64,000 nt of DNA from Atrina japonica (Eukaryota; Mollusca; Bivalvia; Pterioida; Pinnidae): the NCBI GenBank assembly GCA_030159075.1, contig BROG01000043.1:1498001-1562000 (forward strand), read 5' to 3'. Positions 22,931 to 36,370 of this stretch are shown one piece after another. The stretch's first letter is position 1. Each line of letters opens with the position of its first letter. The notes below the pieces were generated by a model. That model made no database searches. It saw only the letters and a program-made list of their open reading frames with translations, and had not been told where the DNA came from. The position numbers and the translations under genes are program-made.

Positions 22931-23600
22931 GGTAAGGATCTAAAAGTCCAATCCAAGGGCTTCACAACAACTACACTTTTGGATTCTTACCATGAGAGTT
23001 AAGATTTCCTTTTCTAATCAGCATATCCAATATTTGATCACTTTTCTCCCATAATTAAAACCCATGTTTATGCATGTAAACATAATCTGCACTGCATTCT
23101 CATCACAGTAGTCTAATGTCACAAAATTATATTGTGATGTCATAGCACATGTAACTTGACTACACCCTTGGGTGTGGACAGAGAAATTCTGAGTGGTAAA
23201 ATGGCTGATATGCCTGCCCAAGATGGGAGCACAAGGTATTTCCTATACCATTATGCCTGAAGAATTGTATCTAATCTGATGAATGTACCGATCGTTTAAC
23301 ATTAAAGTTTTACCAAACACTTTAAATGATTCTACTAATCACCAATTAGAGTCTATGACAGACTACACTTACAAGCAATCGACTTAATGAATCGTTGTCA
23401 GGTACCCATCTAGGTCATAATTACAAAATGTTAAATAACAAGATAAGTACAACAGCTAAGAGACATCAAACTTAATATCATTGATTTTCTAATTCCCTCC
23501 ACCTCACATCGGATGTCCATTAATAGAGAGTTTAAACAGGACTTAATGGTCGCATCAAATAAATACTTTATCATATCAAGAAATGGTGAGTACATTCACA
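22931..23600. other. Non-coding DNA, nothing recognised
   Basis: No gene, array or family copy identified. Short minus-strand frames only. Confidence 0.45.
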
Positions 23601-25760
23601 CTAAGAGAATGACCTTGACCTTAAGGCCATTGTTTAATAAAAGGGAAAATAACTCCCATAACAGTTGATCTGACAATTTCAGCCCCATTGACCTTTTTGT
23701 AGATATTTGTGTGCTGAACAATTTTAATATGTGCATCCATTGCAGAGATAATGAATGGAAACTGAATTATTAGAAATTTTCTAGGTTTAAGGGGCACAAA
23801 AATTGTTTGATGGTAACCAAAACAAAAGTTGGTTGCGATGGCAGACCATAAAGCTCGCCTGTTTTATGCTTGTTATAATTTGGGTCATAGCAACCAGCAT
23901 CCCCCTGCATTGTTGAGTAATGACCCTAGATAATGTGACTGAAGTTTCATGGCTGTAGCTGCAGTAATTTGCCCACAATGGACTGAAACAAAAGGCTTAA
24001 CACAGAAGAAAGGACAACACCAACGCCGAAGCAGTGACAGCAATAGCTCTTCTGTTCTTCGAAAGGGTGAGCTAAAAACTTGACCTAGATATTCTCATGA
24101 TGTATCTGTATGCCAAATTTCATTTCAATATGTGCAGCTTTTGCTGAGATATTGAAAAGAGACTGAATTATTGGAAATATTTTAAGTTTAAAGGGATAGT
24201 TCAACCTAAACTCAAGTTGGGTTTATTTGAAAGAGATTATCTTCCCCATTCCAAAACCGAAAATATTTTCAATTGGTTAAAAATTAAGCTGTTATGGGGA
24301 AATCTGGCTTCGTGATAGAGGGCATTGTTTTTATGACGTAGGTTACACCATTTATGAATACGCGCTCTGTAGTCTTTTTTTTTTTTTTTTTTTTTAACAA
24401 ATAAGTGACTATTTCTTTTTTATCAATGCTATATGGAAATACCAGCATCCTATGTCCCCAGCTATAGGTCTAATCCACTGTTGTGTACAATACCCCGTAA
24501 ACGCGACTTTCAGAAGACGTGATGTTGGTACCTGGCATGGTCACTTTTTTTTTACACAAGTTTAGATTGAATTTACCAGGGGAAACTAACTACCAAATTT
24601 GGTTGAAATCTGACAGATTAATTTTTTTAAACAATTTCAGCATCCCCTAGTGGGCTAATGGGACAATTTCAACCAAATTTGGCTGGCAACATCACCATGA
24701 GAAGCTGCTTTGTGTGAGGATTTTTAAGAAGTACACAATTTTACCACTTTTTTGCCCCTTGTGATGCCTCAAGTGGAGATAATTCCACAATTTTCGCAAA
24801 ATTGAAACAGCTTCTCATGGTGATGCTACCTGTCAATTTTGGTTGAAAATGGCCCAGTGGTTTTTGAGAAGAAATTGTATTTTTTTTTGTAAACCTTTGC
24901 ATGCTGAACATTTTTACTTCTTTCACTTTTAATCTATCATATCTATTATACTTTTCCAGATAATGTCATAAAACAGCCAAAAACATGAAGGATCCACTTA
25001 AAGGGAACTCCCATAAGAAGGCGACCTGATAATTTTGAACCTGTTGACTTTTTTGTAAACCTTTGTATGCTGAACATTTTTGTCTCTTTCAAATTTACTC
25101 TATTTATTTTAATGTTAATGTCAAAAAACTTCCAAAAACATGAAAAATCCACAAAAAAGGGAAATAACTCACATAAGGCTTGACCCAACAATTTCCACCA
25201 AAATAAAATATTGGTAGACTTTTGTAAACGGCTCATTTTAAGGTAATGTTTTTTTTTTCTAGCTTTAATAATTTTGGAGATATGATGATTAAATAAAAAA
25301 ATATCTGCTGACTCATTTATTCTATTTTTAGCCATGACAGCCATGTTTGGTCTTAGCCCTTTTTGTTCACAAACTTTATGCAGCTTTATATGATTACACT
25401 TTCGATCAAGTTATTTTCAAATTGACCCAATGGTTCTGGAGAAGTAGGATGAAAAATGATGAAAAAATGTTGAAAATTTTACAGAAAAGAACATTTTCTG
25501 TTTACTTAGGTGACTGTGACATTGACCTCATGACCTTGAAATTTTGTCAAAATGAACCTTAGCTCATGCAAACCCTGCATTACTGAAGTTCCCCCTAGTG
25601 GCTCGTTTATGGACAAATTTCATTTTCATTTGCAAATTTTGTAAATATTGACTTTAAAAAAAAATGCATACAAAATTTAAAAGTCATCTGAAAATTGGTT
25701 CATGAGAAGATGTTTAAAGATGTTTTGGTCCTTTTTGGAGCCTTTATATTTATACATAAG
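23601..25760 (+). repeat. Mosaic of diverged core-repeat monomers with family A copy 2
   Basis: The segment 23,800-24,080 is the second copy of the family found at 8,455-8,840 and ends AAAGGGTGAGCTAAAAAC. Around it are diverged monomers sharing GAGACTGAATTATTGGAAAT-like, GTAAACCTTTGCATGCTGAA and AACTCCCATAA blocks. The wording CAACCAAATTTGG and CATCACCATGAGAAGCTG occurs in both orientations near 24,660-24,840. 25,590-25,740 matches 13,155-13,315. There is a 20-base T run at ~24,377-24,396. The 132-codon minus frame (24,946-25,344) lies within these monomers and is not recognised. Confidence 0.55.
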
Positions 25761-25819
25761 CTCTCACCTTAGTAAGTGAAATGCAAATCACAATGAGTAA
25801 TACCAATATCTCACATGAT

Positions 25820-26817
25820 ACTTGTTAGTTCTCACTAAGTGAGAAAAAGTGATATATATCATTACAGGTATTGACTGTATATAATGTTGGTGAGATGCAT
25901 CTCACTTTGTATAATTGACAAAATCTGACATGATATTGATCACATCTCACTTTGTATAATTGACAAAATCTGACATGATATTGATCACATCTCACTTTGT
26001 ATAATTGACAAAATCTGACATGATATTCATCCCATCTCACTTTGTATAATTGACAAAATCTGACATGATATTCATCCCATCTCACTTTGTATACCTGACA
26101 AAATCTGACATGATATTCATCCCATCTCACTTTGTATACCTGACAAAATCTGACATGATATTCATTCCATCTCACTTTATATACCTGACAAAATCTGACA
26201 TTATATTCATCCCATCTCACTTTGTATACCTGACAAAATCTGACATGGTATTCATCCCATCTCACTTTGTATAATTGACAAAATCTGACATGATATTCAT
26301 CCCATCTCACTTTGTATAATTGACAAAATCTGACATGATATTCATCCCATCTCACTTTTGTATACCTGACAAAATCTGACATGATATTCATCCCATCTCA
26401 CTTTGTATACCTGACAAAATCTGACATGATATTCATCCCCCATCTCACTTTGTATAATTGACAAAAAATCTGACATGATATTCATCCCATCTCACTTTGT
26501 ATACCTGACAAAATCTGACATGATATTCATCTCATCTCACTTTGTATACCTGACAAAATCTGACATGATATTCATCCCATCTCACTTTGTATAATTGACA
26601 AAATCTGACATGATATTCATCCCATCTCACTTTGTATACCTGACAAAATCTGACATGATATTCATCTCATCTCACTTTGTATACCTGACAAAATCTGACA
26701 TGATATTTATCCCATCTCACTTTGTATACCTGACAAAATCTGACATGATATTCATCCCATCTCACTTTGTATACCTGACAAAATCTGACATGATATTCAT
26801 CACATCTCACTTTATAA
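25820..26817. repeat. 45-bp minisatellite, ~20 units
   Basis: The unit is built from CATCCCATCTCACTTTGTAT, ACCTGACAAAATCTGACATG and ATATT (45 bp). Variants are TATAATTGAC versus TATACCTGAC, and CATCACATC at both ends. Because 45 is a multiple of three and one frame on each strand lacks stops, it creates spurious frames up to 188 codons (YKVRWDEYHVRFCQ units on the minus strand). Some units carry indels (CATCCCCCATC, ACAAAAAATC) that break those frames, supporting a non-coding array. Confidence 0.95.
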
Positions 26818-27640
26818 ATTAACAAATAACACAATGCAGTGACTATCAGTTTATAATGTCATGTCGGGCCTCACTGTACACACTAAAAATTATCCTATTA
26901 ATTGTATCATAAATATATTAAAAGTAATATCCAGACTCTCACTCCAGTTTGTACGATGCATCACACTATGTCTAAAGGCTATATCTGACATGGTAGGCCT
27001 ATTCATTAGTTTTCACTTTAAACAGTGAGAAATATCTCACTGCTGTTACTATTAGAATATCATGTCAGGCCTCAATGTACTCAGCGAGTTTTCTCACTAA
27101 ATATATTGTCAATACTTTATAAGTTATATTCAAGCTCTACTCCAGTCAGAGATGCATCTCACTATGAGTAATACCAATATCTCAAAAAAATGTTTGTCAG
27201 TTCTCATTTATATAATGAGATATTTCATGATTTATCTCAATACAGGTATTGCCAATATATAATATCAGTGAGATGCATCTCACTATAGATAATGCCAATA
27301 TCTGAAATGGTTTAAATCATTTCTCACTTTAGTTAGCAAGATATACCTCACTACAGGTACTGTCAGTATACAATACCAATGAGCTAGATCTCACTACATG
27401 TAATGCCAGTATTGGACAAAGTAATTAATAGTTCTCACTTTAGTCAATGAGATTTATTTCACCATATATATTGTGAGTAGGCCCATATATAGTTTTATAT
27501 AATAAGCTCTCACTCTATAGTCACCGACATGCATATCACTGTGAGTAATGCCAATACCTGACATGGTTTGAACCATTTCTCACCTTAGTCAGTGAGATAT
27601 ACTCACTAAATGGTACTGTCTGTATGTAATATTAGTTTCA
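26818..27640. repeat. Degenerate flank of the 45-bp array with CTCACT/AGTGAG words
   Basis: Long units (~75-125 bp) repeat TCTCACTTTAGTCAGTGAGA-like, ATCTCACTACAGGTA and CAGTGAGATGCATCTCACTA blocks with much divergence. The palindrome TGAGATGCATCTCA occurs at about 25,892 and 27,271. Both strand orientations of CTCACT are present, so local fold-back is possible. It looks like the older, longer-period form from which the 45-bp array was amplified. Confidence 0.6.
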
Positions 27641-27879
27641 GTCATTTTAAACTTTAAGTTAATAAATAGCTAGGAAGCCACTGAACTAATTTTCACCCAA
27701 TTTCCAATATAAAAAAACCCTAACTTTTTAATATCCATAGATAAGGAATAAATTCTATTTCAACTTGCTAGTGAGCCATTCTTTTGTCATGTATATAAAA
27801 TTTATTGCAAATTTAAAATCTATCAGACCTTGTTTAAGACAAATAATAAATAAAAATATCTTTTTGTTACTTCTACTTT

Positions 27880-28007
27880 AGACAGACATGGAGACAGACA
27901 AAGAGAGAGATTCAAAGACAGAGAGACAGACACAGGCAGACAGAGACAAACACAGAGACAGAGATAAGGACGGGCATGGAGAGCGAGAGAAAGACATGGG
28001 CAGAGAA
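27880..28007. repeat. GACAGA microsatellite, segment 1
   Basis: Imperfect GACAGA/GAGACA tandem words ending at the head of the next element. Confidence 0.9.
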
Positions 28008-28944
28008 ACAAGAGGTCCATGCTCACCTGAACTGTGTTGGTATCTTACAAATATGGGAATATCAAATTGACAAATTATTTTAACACTCCTTAGGAGTGGA
28101 GGAGACCTAAAAATGAATGAAAATGACAAAGCTGGGAAATATGTCAAAAACATGTTAAAAATTATTTTTCCAATTTATTAAAAAAAACAGAAATTAAATC
28201 ATACATCCATAAAAATCACTTGGATGCAATTAGTATTTCAATCCATGCAGCAGTTCTGGTGAAGATTTTTAAAGAGGGTACCTCCAGGCCTCTTTTGCAC
28301 CACCATGGATCCACCTCTCAGCTGATTTGGGCAAATTCAAAAACTTTGTAGAAGTTCTTGAGTACTTACTTCCTATAAAGTTTCATCAAAATTCCTTCGG
28401 TGGTTTCAAGAAGAAGTCAAAAATGTGGAAAATTAATCCGTCCTTCATTTTTTCAGTCTTAAAAAATTCATAAAAAATTCAAAAATCAAATTTCTGCAAA
28501 ATTCTTTCAGGAAAGCATTTATCTACCAAACCACATGTAAAACACATAAAATAAATGCCTCACAATGTGAGAAAATAAAAGAAATCATACAAAAATGAAT
28601 GAAAATTACTAAGTCTAAAAAGATGTCAAAAATGTCAAAAATTTATTTTCCGATTTCAATGAAATTAACAAACTTGAATCATATATCTATATAGATCACT
28701 CAGATACAGTAAGTTTTTCAACTGATGCAGTGGTTCTGGAGGGGAATATTTTTTAAAGAGGGGTATCCCTTGGGGCTCTTTTGCCCCAACTTGGATCCAC
28801 CCCTAGGCTGATCGGGCCGAAATGAACAAACCCCATAGAGGACCTTGAGTACTTACTTCCTATAAATTTTCATCAAAATCCCTTTAGCGGACAAAAGGAC
28901 GACGGATAAAAGGCAATCAGAAATGCTTGGATCAGGTGAGCTAA
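28008..28944 (+). mobile_element. Core-repeat element with two ~487-bp monomers
   Basis: The head is AAGAGGTCCATGCTCACCTG and the end GGATCAGGTGAGCTAAC, so GCTCACCTGA/TCAGGTGAGC form inverted ends. Two monomers share CATGGATCCACC / CTTGGATCCACC (28,303 and 28,790), TTGAGTACTTACTTCCTATA and TTTCATCAAAATTCC. Near the right end lies GGACAAAAGGACGACGG, a GAC-rich tract as in pearl-like elements. GACAGA array flanks both sides. No protein is coded. Confidence 0.7.
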
Positions 28945-30022
28945 CAAAAAAAAAGATTGACAAAGAGGAAGACACACAAAGACAAGAGTAGAGAGACAAA
29001 GACAGAGACAGACAGAAACAGGGACAGACAAAGACAGGCAGAGACAAAGATGGAAAGACAACAAGAGACAGACATAGATACACAGAGAGACAAGGACAGA
29101 CAGTCAAGAGACAGAGACAGACTTAAATGAAGAGACAGAAAAACAGACACAAAGACAGGCAGAGACAACAGAAACAAAGGCAGAAGACACACAGAAAATG
29201 TAGACACAGAGACAGAAACAGACAAAAACAGAAGAGATAGAGAGAAACAGACAAAACAGACAGACAAAAATAGTCAGAGAAAGACATGGACAGATAGACA
29301 GATAGAGATAGAGACAGATAAAGTCAGTGAGACAAAGACAGACAAATATAAAATCTTACAGATAGAGAGACAAGGAAAGGAAAACAGAGACAACAAAGAG
29401 AGGTACACACAGAGTGAGACAGAGACACAAAGACAGAGACAGAGTCAAACAGACAGAAAATAGACATTGTTGAGACACAAAACAGACACAGAGACACAAA
29501 CAGAGACAAAGACAGACAAACACCCAGAGAGACAGAAGTGACATGGGCAGAGACAAAGACATAGACAAAGACAGAAACAGACAAAAAGATAATCAGACAT
29601 ATAGAGAAAGAGATAAAGACAGACAAAAAGGCAGAGACAGACAGAGACAAAGACAAACAGATACAAGAGACAGAGACACACAGAGATAGACATACAGAGA
29701 CAAAGACAGAAAGAAAGATACATCCAGACAGAGAAAGACAGTCAGAGAAAGAAATAAAGACAGAGAAAGAGATCAACAGACAGACAACAACCAGAGAGAA
29801 GCAGACAGACAAACAAAGACAGACATACAGAGAGACAAAGACAGAAAGACAGGGACAAGAGACAAACACTCACACAAAGACAAAGACAGAGAGACATAAA
29901 GACAGATCGGCATTGGAACAGATAGGCACATACAAAGAGACAGAGACAGACATATCTGAGACACAAAAGACAGACCCAGAGAGACAAAGACAGACACACA
30001 GAGAGAGGACAGAAACAGACTG
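28945..30022. repeat. Long GACAGA/GACAAAGA microsatellite, segment 2 (~1.08 kb)
   Basis: Purine-rich imperfect tandem words, almost T-free on the plus strand. Antisense frames up to 181 codons (SLSVCLCLSV-type peptides) are pure by-products of the CTGT/CTCT strand. Confidence 0.95.
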
Positions 30023-30860
30023 ATACAAAATACCCCAGAGGGATCTTGGCACCCACCATGGAATGTTCTATGTCTGATCTATGATAGAGTGTTCTTTTCT
30101 CTTCTTTTGTGTCAACACTGAATTTGAACTTAAATCCATGTTTCTGTGAAATACTTTTTATCAGAAGGTTACAGCAAAACTGAACTTGAACTGAACATAT
30201 TACATTTTGAGAGAGGATGGAATTGAACATGGCCGACAGGTGTCCATCTTGGATTTTGATCTCTATGAAAATATAATACGCAAATTTAGACCTCCGGGGG
30301 AACCTCTATAATCAATTTCGTAAATTCCTTCAATACATTCTGAGAAACACATACAAAAACCAAGATGGCCACCTGTCAGCCATCTTGGAATCCAATCTCT
30401 CTAAAAATGTCATATGCACAACTAGACCTCACGGAGAACCTTCATGTCCAATTTCAAGGAAATCCCTTTAGTCCTTTCTGAGAAATAGCAATAACAAACT
30501 TCCTAATCATCAAAATCCAAGATGGTAGCCTATTAGCAATATTGGATTCCAATCTCTCTGAATATGCAATATCCACAACTAGATCTTAAGAGGAACCTTG
30601 ATGTCAAATTTCAATGATGTCACATCAGTCTTTTCTGAGAAATAGTCATATTGGATTTCAATCTCTCTGAAAATGTAATATGCACAACTAGACCTCATGG
30701 GGAATCTTCATGTCAAATTTAAAGTAGATCAAATCAGTCCTTTCTGAGAAATAGCAGTAACAAATCTTTTGTCAAAATCCAAGATGGCCACCTGTCAGCC
30801 ATGTTAGATTATAATCTCTTTGAAAATGTAACATGCACAACTAGACCTCAAGGGGAACCA
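30023..30860 (+). mobile_element. Core-repeat element, family D, copy 1
   Basis: It begins AGAGGGATCTTGGCACCCAC and shares its first ~250 bp with 41,970-42,300, including TGTTCTATGTCTGATCTATG. Diverged ~150-bp cores follow (CAAGATGGCCACCTGTCAGC; ATATGCACAACTAGACCTCA). Its first bases, present in the 42 kb copy as AGATCCCAGAGGGATCT, are missing, and it stops in mid-monomer at GGGGAACC where GACAGA array resumes. Not coding. Confidence 0.75.
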
Positions 30861-31075
30861 AGGGGAAACAGACAGAAACAAAGACAGAGACAGACACATA
30901 GATAGTCAAAGCCAGAGAAAGACAGAAAGAGATAAAGACAACAAGAGACAGAAAGACAGAGACAGACATACAGAGACAAAGACAGAAAGAAAGATACAGA
31001 CAAACAGAGAGACATAGACAAAAACAAATAGAGACTGAGACAAGAGACAGACAAACACACTCACACAGACATATT
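30861..31075. repeat. GACAGA microsatellite, segment 3
   Basis: Continues the same word set as 27,880-28,007 and 28,945-30,022, ending in CACTCACACAGAC. Confidence 0.9.
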
Positions 31076-32994
31076 CTAAGAAAATAGATTGTACAAAAAA
31101 GTAAAATCTAGTCTTTGAACAGAAAATTCTAATACACTATTTTCATTATCCAGAGAAATTGAAAACTTGCAGAGGATTAATGTTTCACTGCTTGTTTTTT
31201 ATATGACACGACAGTCTAATTGTTGACCAATCTTGTTGATCTTTATTGTTTCAATATCTTTTAATATATCAAAACATTTTCAGTGTCTAGAATTGCTTTT
31301 TTCAAATATGAAACATTTGAAATATTGATTCATTACTTTGGCAAAAAATTGGTAATGAAATTATCAAATCTAAATGATAAATCAGCGACCAATTTCCTAA
31401 GTGCACTGATATTCTCTAATACTCGGCTTAGTTTGCTAAACAATAAATGACATACATGTAGTGGTAATGGTATTCAAATAAAAACTGTATATATGGCTCA
31501 GGTGCAAGGCTTGGTATTGGAAGATTAAAAATTTAGATCTACTTGATTTTTCTCCTTTCTTTCTAGAATATCATACATATATTCTGAAGAACAATTAATT
31601 TTTTTACTCAGTTATTATTTTTATTTAAGAGCTATCAGCAATATAAAACCTAACAATTATATCGCTGGAGCTAGCCTATGCCAGTTTTTTCTGTGTGACT
31701 TACATTCATTTGGCCTAAAGTACATACTAATAATCAAGTGTGTAATTTGTCACAACTCCCCAATGAAGTTATTTAATTGTGAGAAGACCAACAGGATGTC
31801 TCAATCCGGTCTTCCAGCCACCTGTGTGCTTCTTTGAAGTGAAGTCACAGTGCCATGTATTAACAGACAGTAAAACATTATCTCAATGATGTGTTGTATG
31901 TGTATAACTATCTATATGTGTGGACATACCTATAGGCTATAGCCTTAAGAAGGAGAATATTACAATCTATTTGACAGGAATTTGTCATTTAGAATTTAAA
32001 CTTTCCCAATGAAATAAAATACATGTAATAAAATAATATGATGAATTACAAAATATACATGTACGTATTAGTCTTGTATCCAACTGAAGTTAACTTTATT
32101 CTGCACATAACAAATGTATTGTTTAATTTTTTGATTATCAATATGGATACCATTTATTATTGTCTTGCACATGAATTTATGAAGTTGAATTTACTTAAAA
32201 ACTATGAATAAAACAGAAACATGTACAATAATGTATATACAGGGGGGAAAATGCAACATCAGAAATGAAATCTTCAACATGTAGACTACTTATAATCTAT
32301 CATTATACTTTTCCCTCAAATGTACTATCAGTTTAATGTACAGAGCACATAAAAGTGTAACTAAATCTGACTCTGAACCCAGTCATTACAGAAATATCAT
32401 CTGATACATGATTTCCTCAATATAAAATATAATGTATAATTATCCGATGAATGTTCAAAATAATTATTATGGAAGATATATTCACTCATGAATAGTTTTG
32501 AAAAAAATGATTGTTCCATCAGGCAAAACCCTGCATTTATACTGTCAGCATTTCAAACTACCTGGTCTTAATTGTCCCCAATAGTATCACTGCTAACTAT
32601 AAATAATAAAATATGAATAGAAATATAGCATTACAATAAATTAATAATAATATCTGTTTTACAAAATATACAATAAAAAATCTTACCTATGTAGTGAAAC
32701 TCGTTACAAAGAGCAGCTTATGTACTCTGTGTCAGGTAAGATGCTGTTAACTAATTAAACACTAGATCTTTCACATAATATATACTGCAGCCAAATGTTG
32801 ATAAACAAAATCCAATCAATACTCAATCTAAGGGTCTCATTTATATCTTGTTAGGCATAACCAATGCTTTCCTTGAACAAACTAGAAATGCTCATAATCA
32901 TCTATCAACAAATCTACAGGCATATAGTTACCAATTAAAAAAAAACTATGTAAATGTATGAGTGCACATGGTGCATGTGCACGGAAATGGTGCA
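31076..32994. other. Unique AT-rich non-coding DNA
   Basis: No gene, repeat family or array identified. Very low coding potential in all frames. Confidence 0.5.
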
Positions 32995-33297
32995 CAGGCA
33001 CACACAGACAAACATACAAACAGCACAGACAGACAGACATACAGACACACATATGGCACAAACAGCATAGTACACAGCACACACAGACACTCAATGCACA
33101 CAAAGACAGACAGACAGACATACACACAAACACACATGGCACACACAGAAAAGGTACACACAGACAGACACTCAATGCACAGAGAGACAGAGACACACAT
33201 TCATGGCACACACACACGGCACACATACACACTCTCGGCACACAAAGACAGACACACACACACACATATGGCACACACATACACACACACAATGCCT
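32995..33297. repeat. CA/CAGA microsatellite
   Basis: ACACACAGACA and GGCACACA words; both strands give long low-complexity frames (113-136 codons) that should not be annotated as genes. Confidence 0.95.
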
Positions 33298-36200
33298 ACA
33301 TGATTTGGTAAACCAAACTATAATTTTCACTTAAGGAGGTATAAACAACTGACTCCCAAATCTAATTATTATAATTTTTATTTTATTAAAACCTCATTTT
33401 GATCTGTATTGAAATGCAAAATGTGAGAATTTTTTATCCACACAATTTTGAGAAAAATTACTTTAAATATCCTCCCCCGTGGCATATCTAGGATTCCATT
33501 GAATAGTGTAAACAAACCAATCTAATTTCTGTTTACAGTGCCAAATACATATATATATATCAAATTATAAATCAATAGAGGAAAAGAAATACTTTCCTCA
33601 CAAAAATACAGAGGGAAAAATTTTAAAGTTTATTTTTCAATTTCCGTATGATATTAAGTTTCAATGAATATAGCAATTATACAACAAAAATTCACCATAT
33701 TCTCCCCAAAAAAGACAATTTATAAATTTTTTAATTCAATACCCCCCAAAAAATATGTTCATAGTCCTCAAGGTTTTATCATATATACCATTATGAATGT
33801 GAAAAGAATTTATCCACAGAAATATAAAATATGGTCACCAAAACTCCACTACTGTGATATGTTAGTCACATCTGATTCCGTATTTTTCTGGCATGACTAC
33901 AAATTGAAAAATAGATTAGTAAATACTGAATCTGAATCAACTGATTAAATGTAAAAATTATTTCTATGACATTTTAAATGAAAATAATTTCCTTATAAGT
34001 GTTATTCGGGTAGATAAGGGGTTCACTACAGTGATTACACCTGTCAATCCAGCAAATAGATATCATCCCTGTGATTTACCATTCGCGAAATACAAGACAT
34101 GGCAATTCTAAGCAAACCTTTCCATCATGATGTTACGATAAGATGACCTGTCAAACATTTGTGTGATTATAACATTACAATCCAATGACGTCAAAAAGCA
34201 CAATAAACATACATCATTTTTAACCGAGGCATTCCAAACATCTAGAAATAGTCGAATAGTGTTAAATTCCTCCATAACACATAATCATTAGGTGCTTCCA
34301 TACTAAGCTTTCGTAATTGCTGGTCAACTTTATTGGAGAAAAGGACAATCAACCTACATCATGATAGAATATATAAAATGATTATCTCCCCTTTAACTCC
34401 TGACAAAATTTCTTATCTCATACAACATGTATAAGAAATGTAATATTTAAATTATATTGTTCAACCAGTTTTGGATTGTCAGGTATGAACAAATTTTGAT
34501 ATTCATGGACCAATCACCATAATAAAATGCTTAAATGGAATACATGAGTATGAAAGAAATTTGCTTGAATCTGGACATACCGCTGTTTATTACAATATGA
34601 TAAAACATTAAAATGACCAGTTTTCTTCCACAGGATTTTTACAATAGAGGTGATCACATATAACTTATAAGTCAAAGGAGTGAAAAAATCATTAGAGAAC
34701 TCACTGAATGCATAATGACCTCATCTTTTGTCAAGCATCTTCTTGTTCTCCAGTTATTTTTGCATATATAAAATATGAACCTTAGTTAGGTTGGGAATCA
34801 GTCACCATTATACAAAAGTGCCTCTAGCCAGACAGTAAGAGATTACCACGTACCATAAACCAACAGTATAGCATCCTTAATGCTAAAAATAATCAGATGG
34901 TCAATACCAATTTCAGTTTCCATACCATAATGATTATAGTAGCTTACAGTACTCTCTAGGCAAAAACTGAATCTACTGACTTCTTATTTACATGTATGTT
35001 GAGCACGCCATATCAGTGATTACATATTCTCTTGTCATTATATTATATGGACCAGTTAAAATGTCTGTATTAACTGTTTTTTCTGTATAATAGCCCAGTT
35101 CTCAGACACAGGGAATTATGCTAAATGGACAATTAACACTGTATTTTACATCATTGGTTAATGAATTGATTACTACTTGATATCCAATCAGGACTGCATT
35201 AAAACCACAACTGTGTAAAATGCTCATGCCTAGGTCATCCACACATAATCTGTGTCTATTTTTCTATAATAAATAAATTTATGTCAGATAACCCCAAATG
35301 AATTAGGGAGTACAATTATACCGTGTCCAAGCTAGTTTGCTAATAATACAAACACACAATATTTGTGTGAAGGATAAAAAACAAACTCCATCACATATGA
35401 AGAAATAAAGATATTGAATTACATACATACCAAAGAATTACAAAATTTCAATGAATTAACGATCATAGCAAAGGTGTGGTTAAATAAATTTCATTACGAA
35501 GGTCAGCACCTGGCTGTAATGGCTACTTCTGCCTGGGTTTTAGAGAGGACTCTATATAACAATTATATGCCCCCTGATCACAGGGAATATATTAAATAAA
35601 TTTTAATACATGATAATCATTTGGGGAAAAAAATCAAGTTCGCAGCAAAAATGTTTTAAAATTTCATGTCTTGCAAATATCACTATGTTTTTATGAGTTT
35701 GTTTCAAATGCAGAAACTAAAAGGAGTTCGTTCAAAACAGAGGAGAAGTAATGCAAAATTAATACTACAGGAAATTGAATTACTTGGCCTGTACACCTAA
35801 ATCCCTGCTGACAACACAGAAAGTTTTGGCAGTAAATGATTTTATATAAATCTAATGAAGAGCTACGATGTTTTGCATAGAGTATAGAGCCATAGTCTGT
35901 GAGAACATTTCTTTCCTTTTCAAAAAGAAGAAAGATCAGAGTCTGATGTACATGTTGTTAAGATTTTTCTGTTTTGTAGTTTAATTGTCCAATATGTCAA
36001 AATTATCTTATAACGTGTAAGCTCAACTGAAAGAAAATAATGCAGGTGAAATTTTAGAAAGGAAATGAAACTTAAAAGAAATGGAATGAAGCAAAATAAA
36101 ATGAAATAAAAAATTACCGACAAAAGACATAATAATATATTATGTAGCTCTGTTCTGAACATTCTTAGCAGATATTTAAGAGTCTCAGAAATTTATGGTT

Positions 36201-36370
36201 CCTTTTCAATTCATTATCTTGTTGCTAGATTTGTTTCATTTCTGTTAATGTCATTGTTTCTTTTTGTTTTATTTCAATTCCCTCCTTTATATAGTTTGAA
36301 GGTACCCTTAACAAATGTTACATACATCACTTAAAACTAAAATTGTGTTCAATCACTTCACTTCAACAAA
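33298..36370. other. Non-coding DNA with a few unexplained frames
   Basis: 33,664-33,948 is open for 94 codons but includes CCCCAAAAAA-type low complexity. 35,414-35,599 codes a 61-residue frame whose end (AWVLERTLYNNYMPPDHREY) looks protein-like, yet it has no polypyrimidine tract or other exon signal. Nothing else stands out. Confidence 0.35.

Noticed and set aside
25825..26391. 188-codon minus-strand frame of repeated YKVRWDEYHVRFCQ
   Set aside because: It is the translation of the 45-bp minisatellite (unit a multiple of three). Neighbouring units carry indels that break the frame, so there is no sign of coding constraint.
28853..30230. Many minus-strand frames (up to 181 codons) rich in S, L, C and V
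   Set aside because: They read the CTGT/CTCT strand of GACAGA microsatellite. The composition follows directly from the repeat, with no start or splice context.
32882..33311. Long frames on both strands (113-136 codons)
   Set aside because: By-products of CA/CAGA microsatellite; simultaneous opening on both strands is expected of such a repeat.
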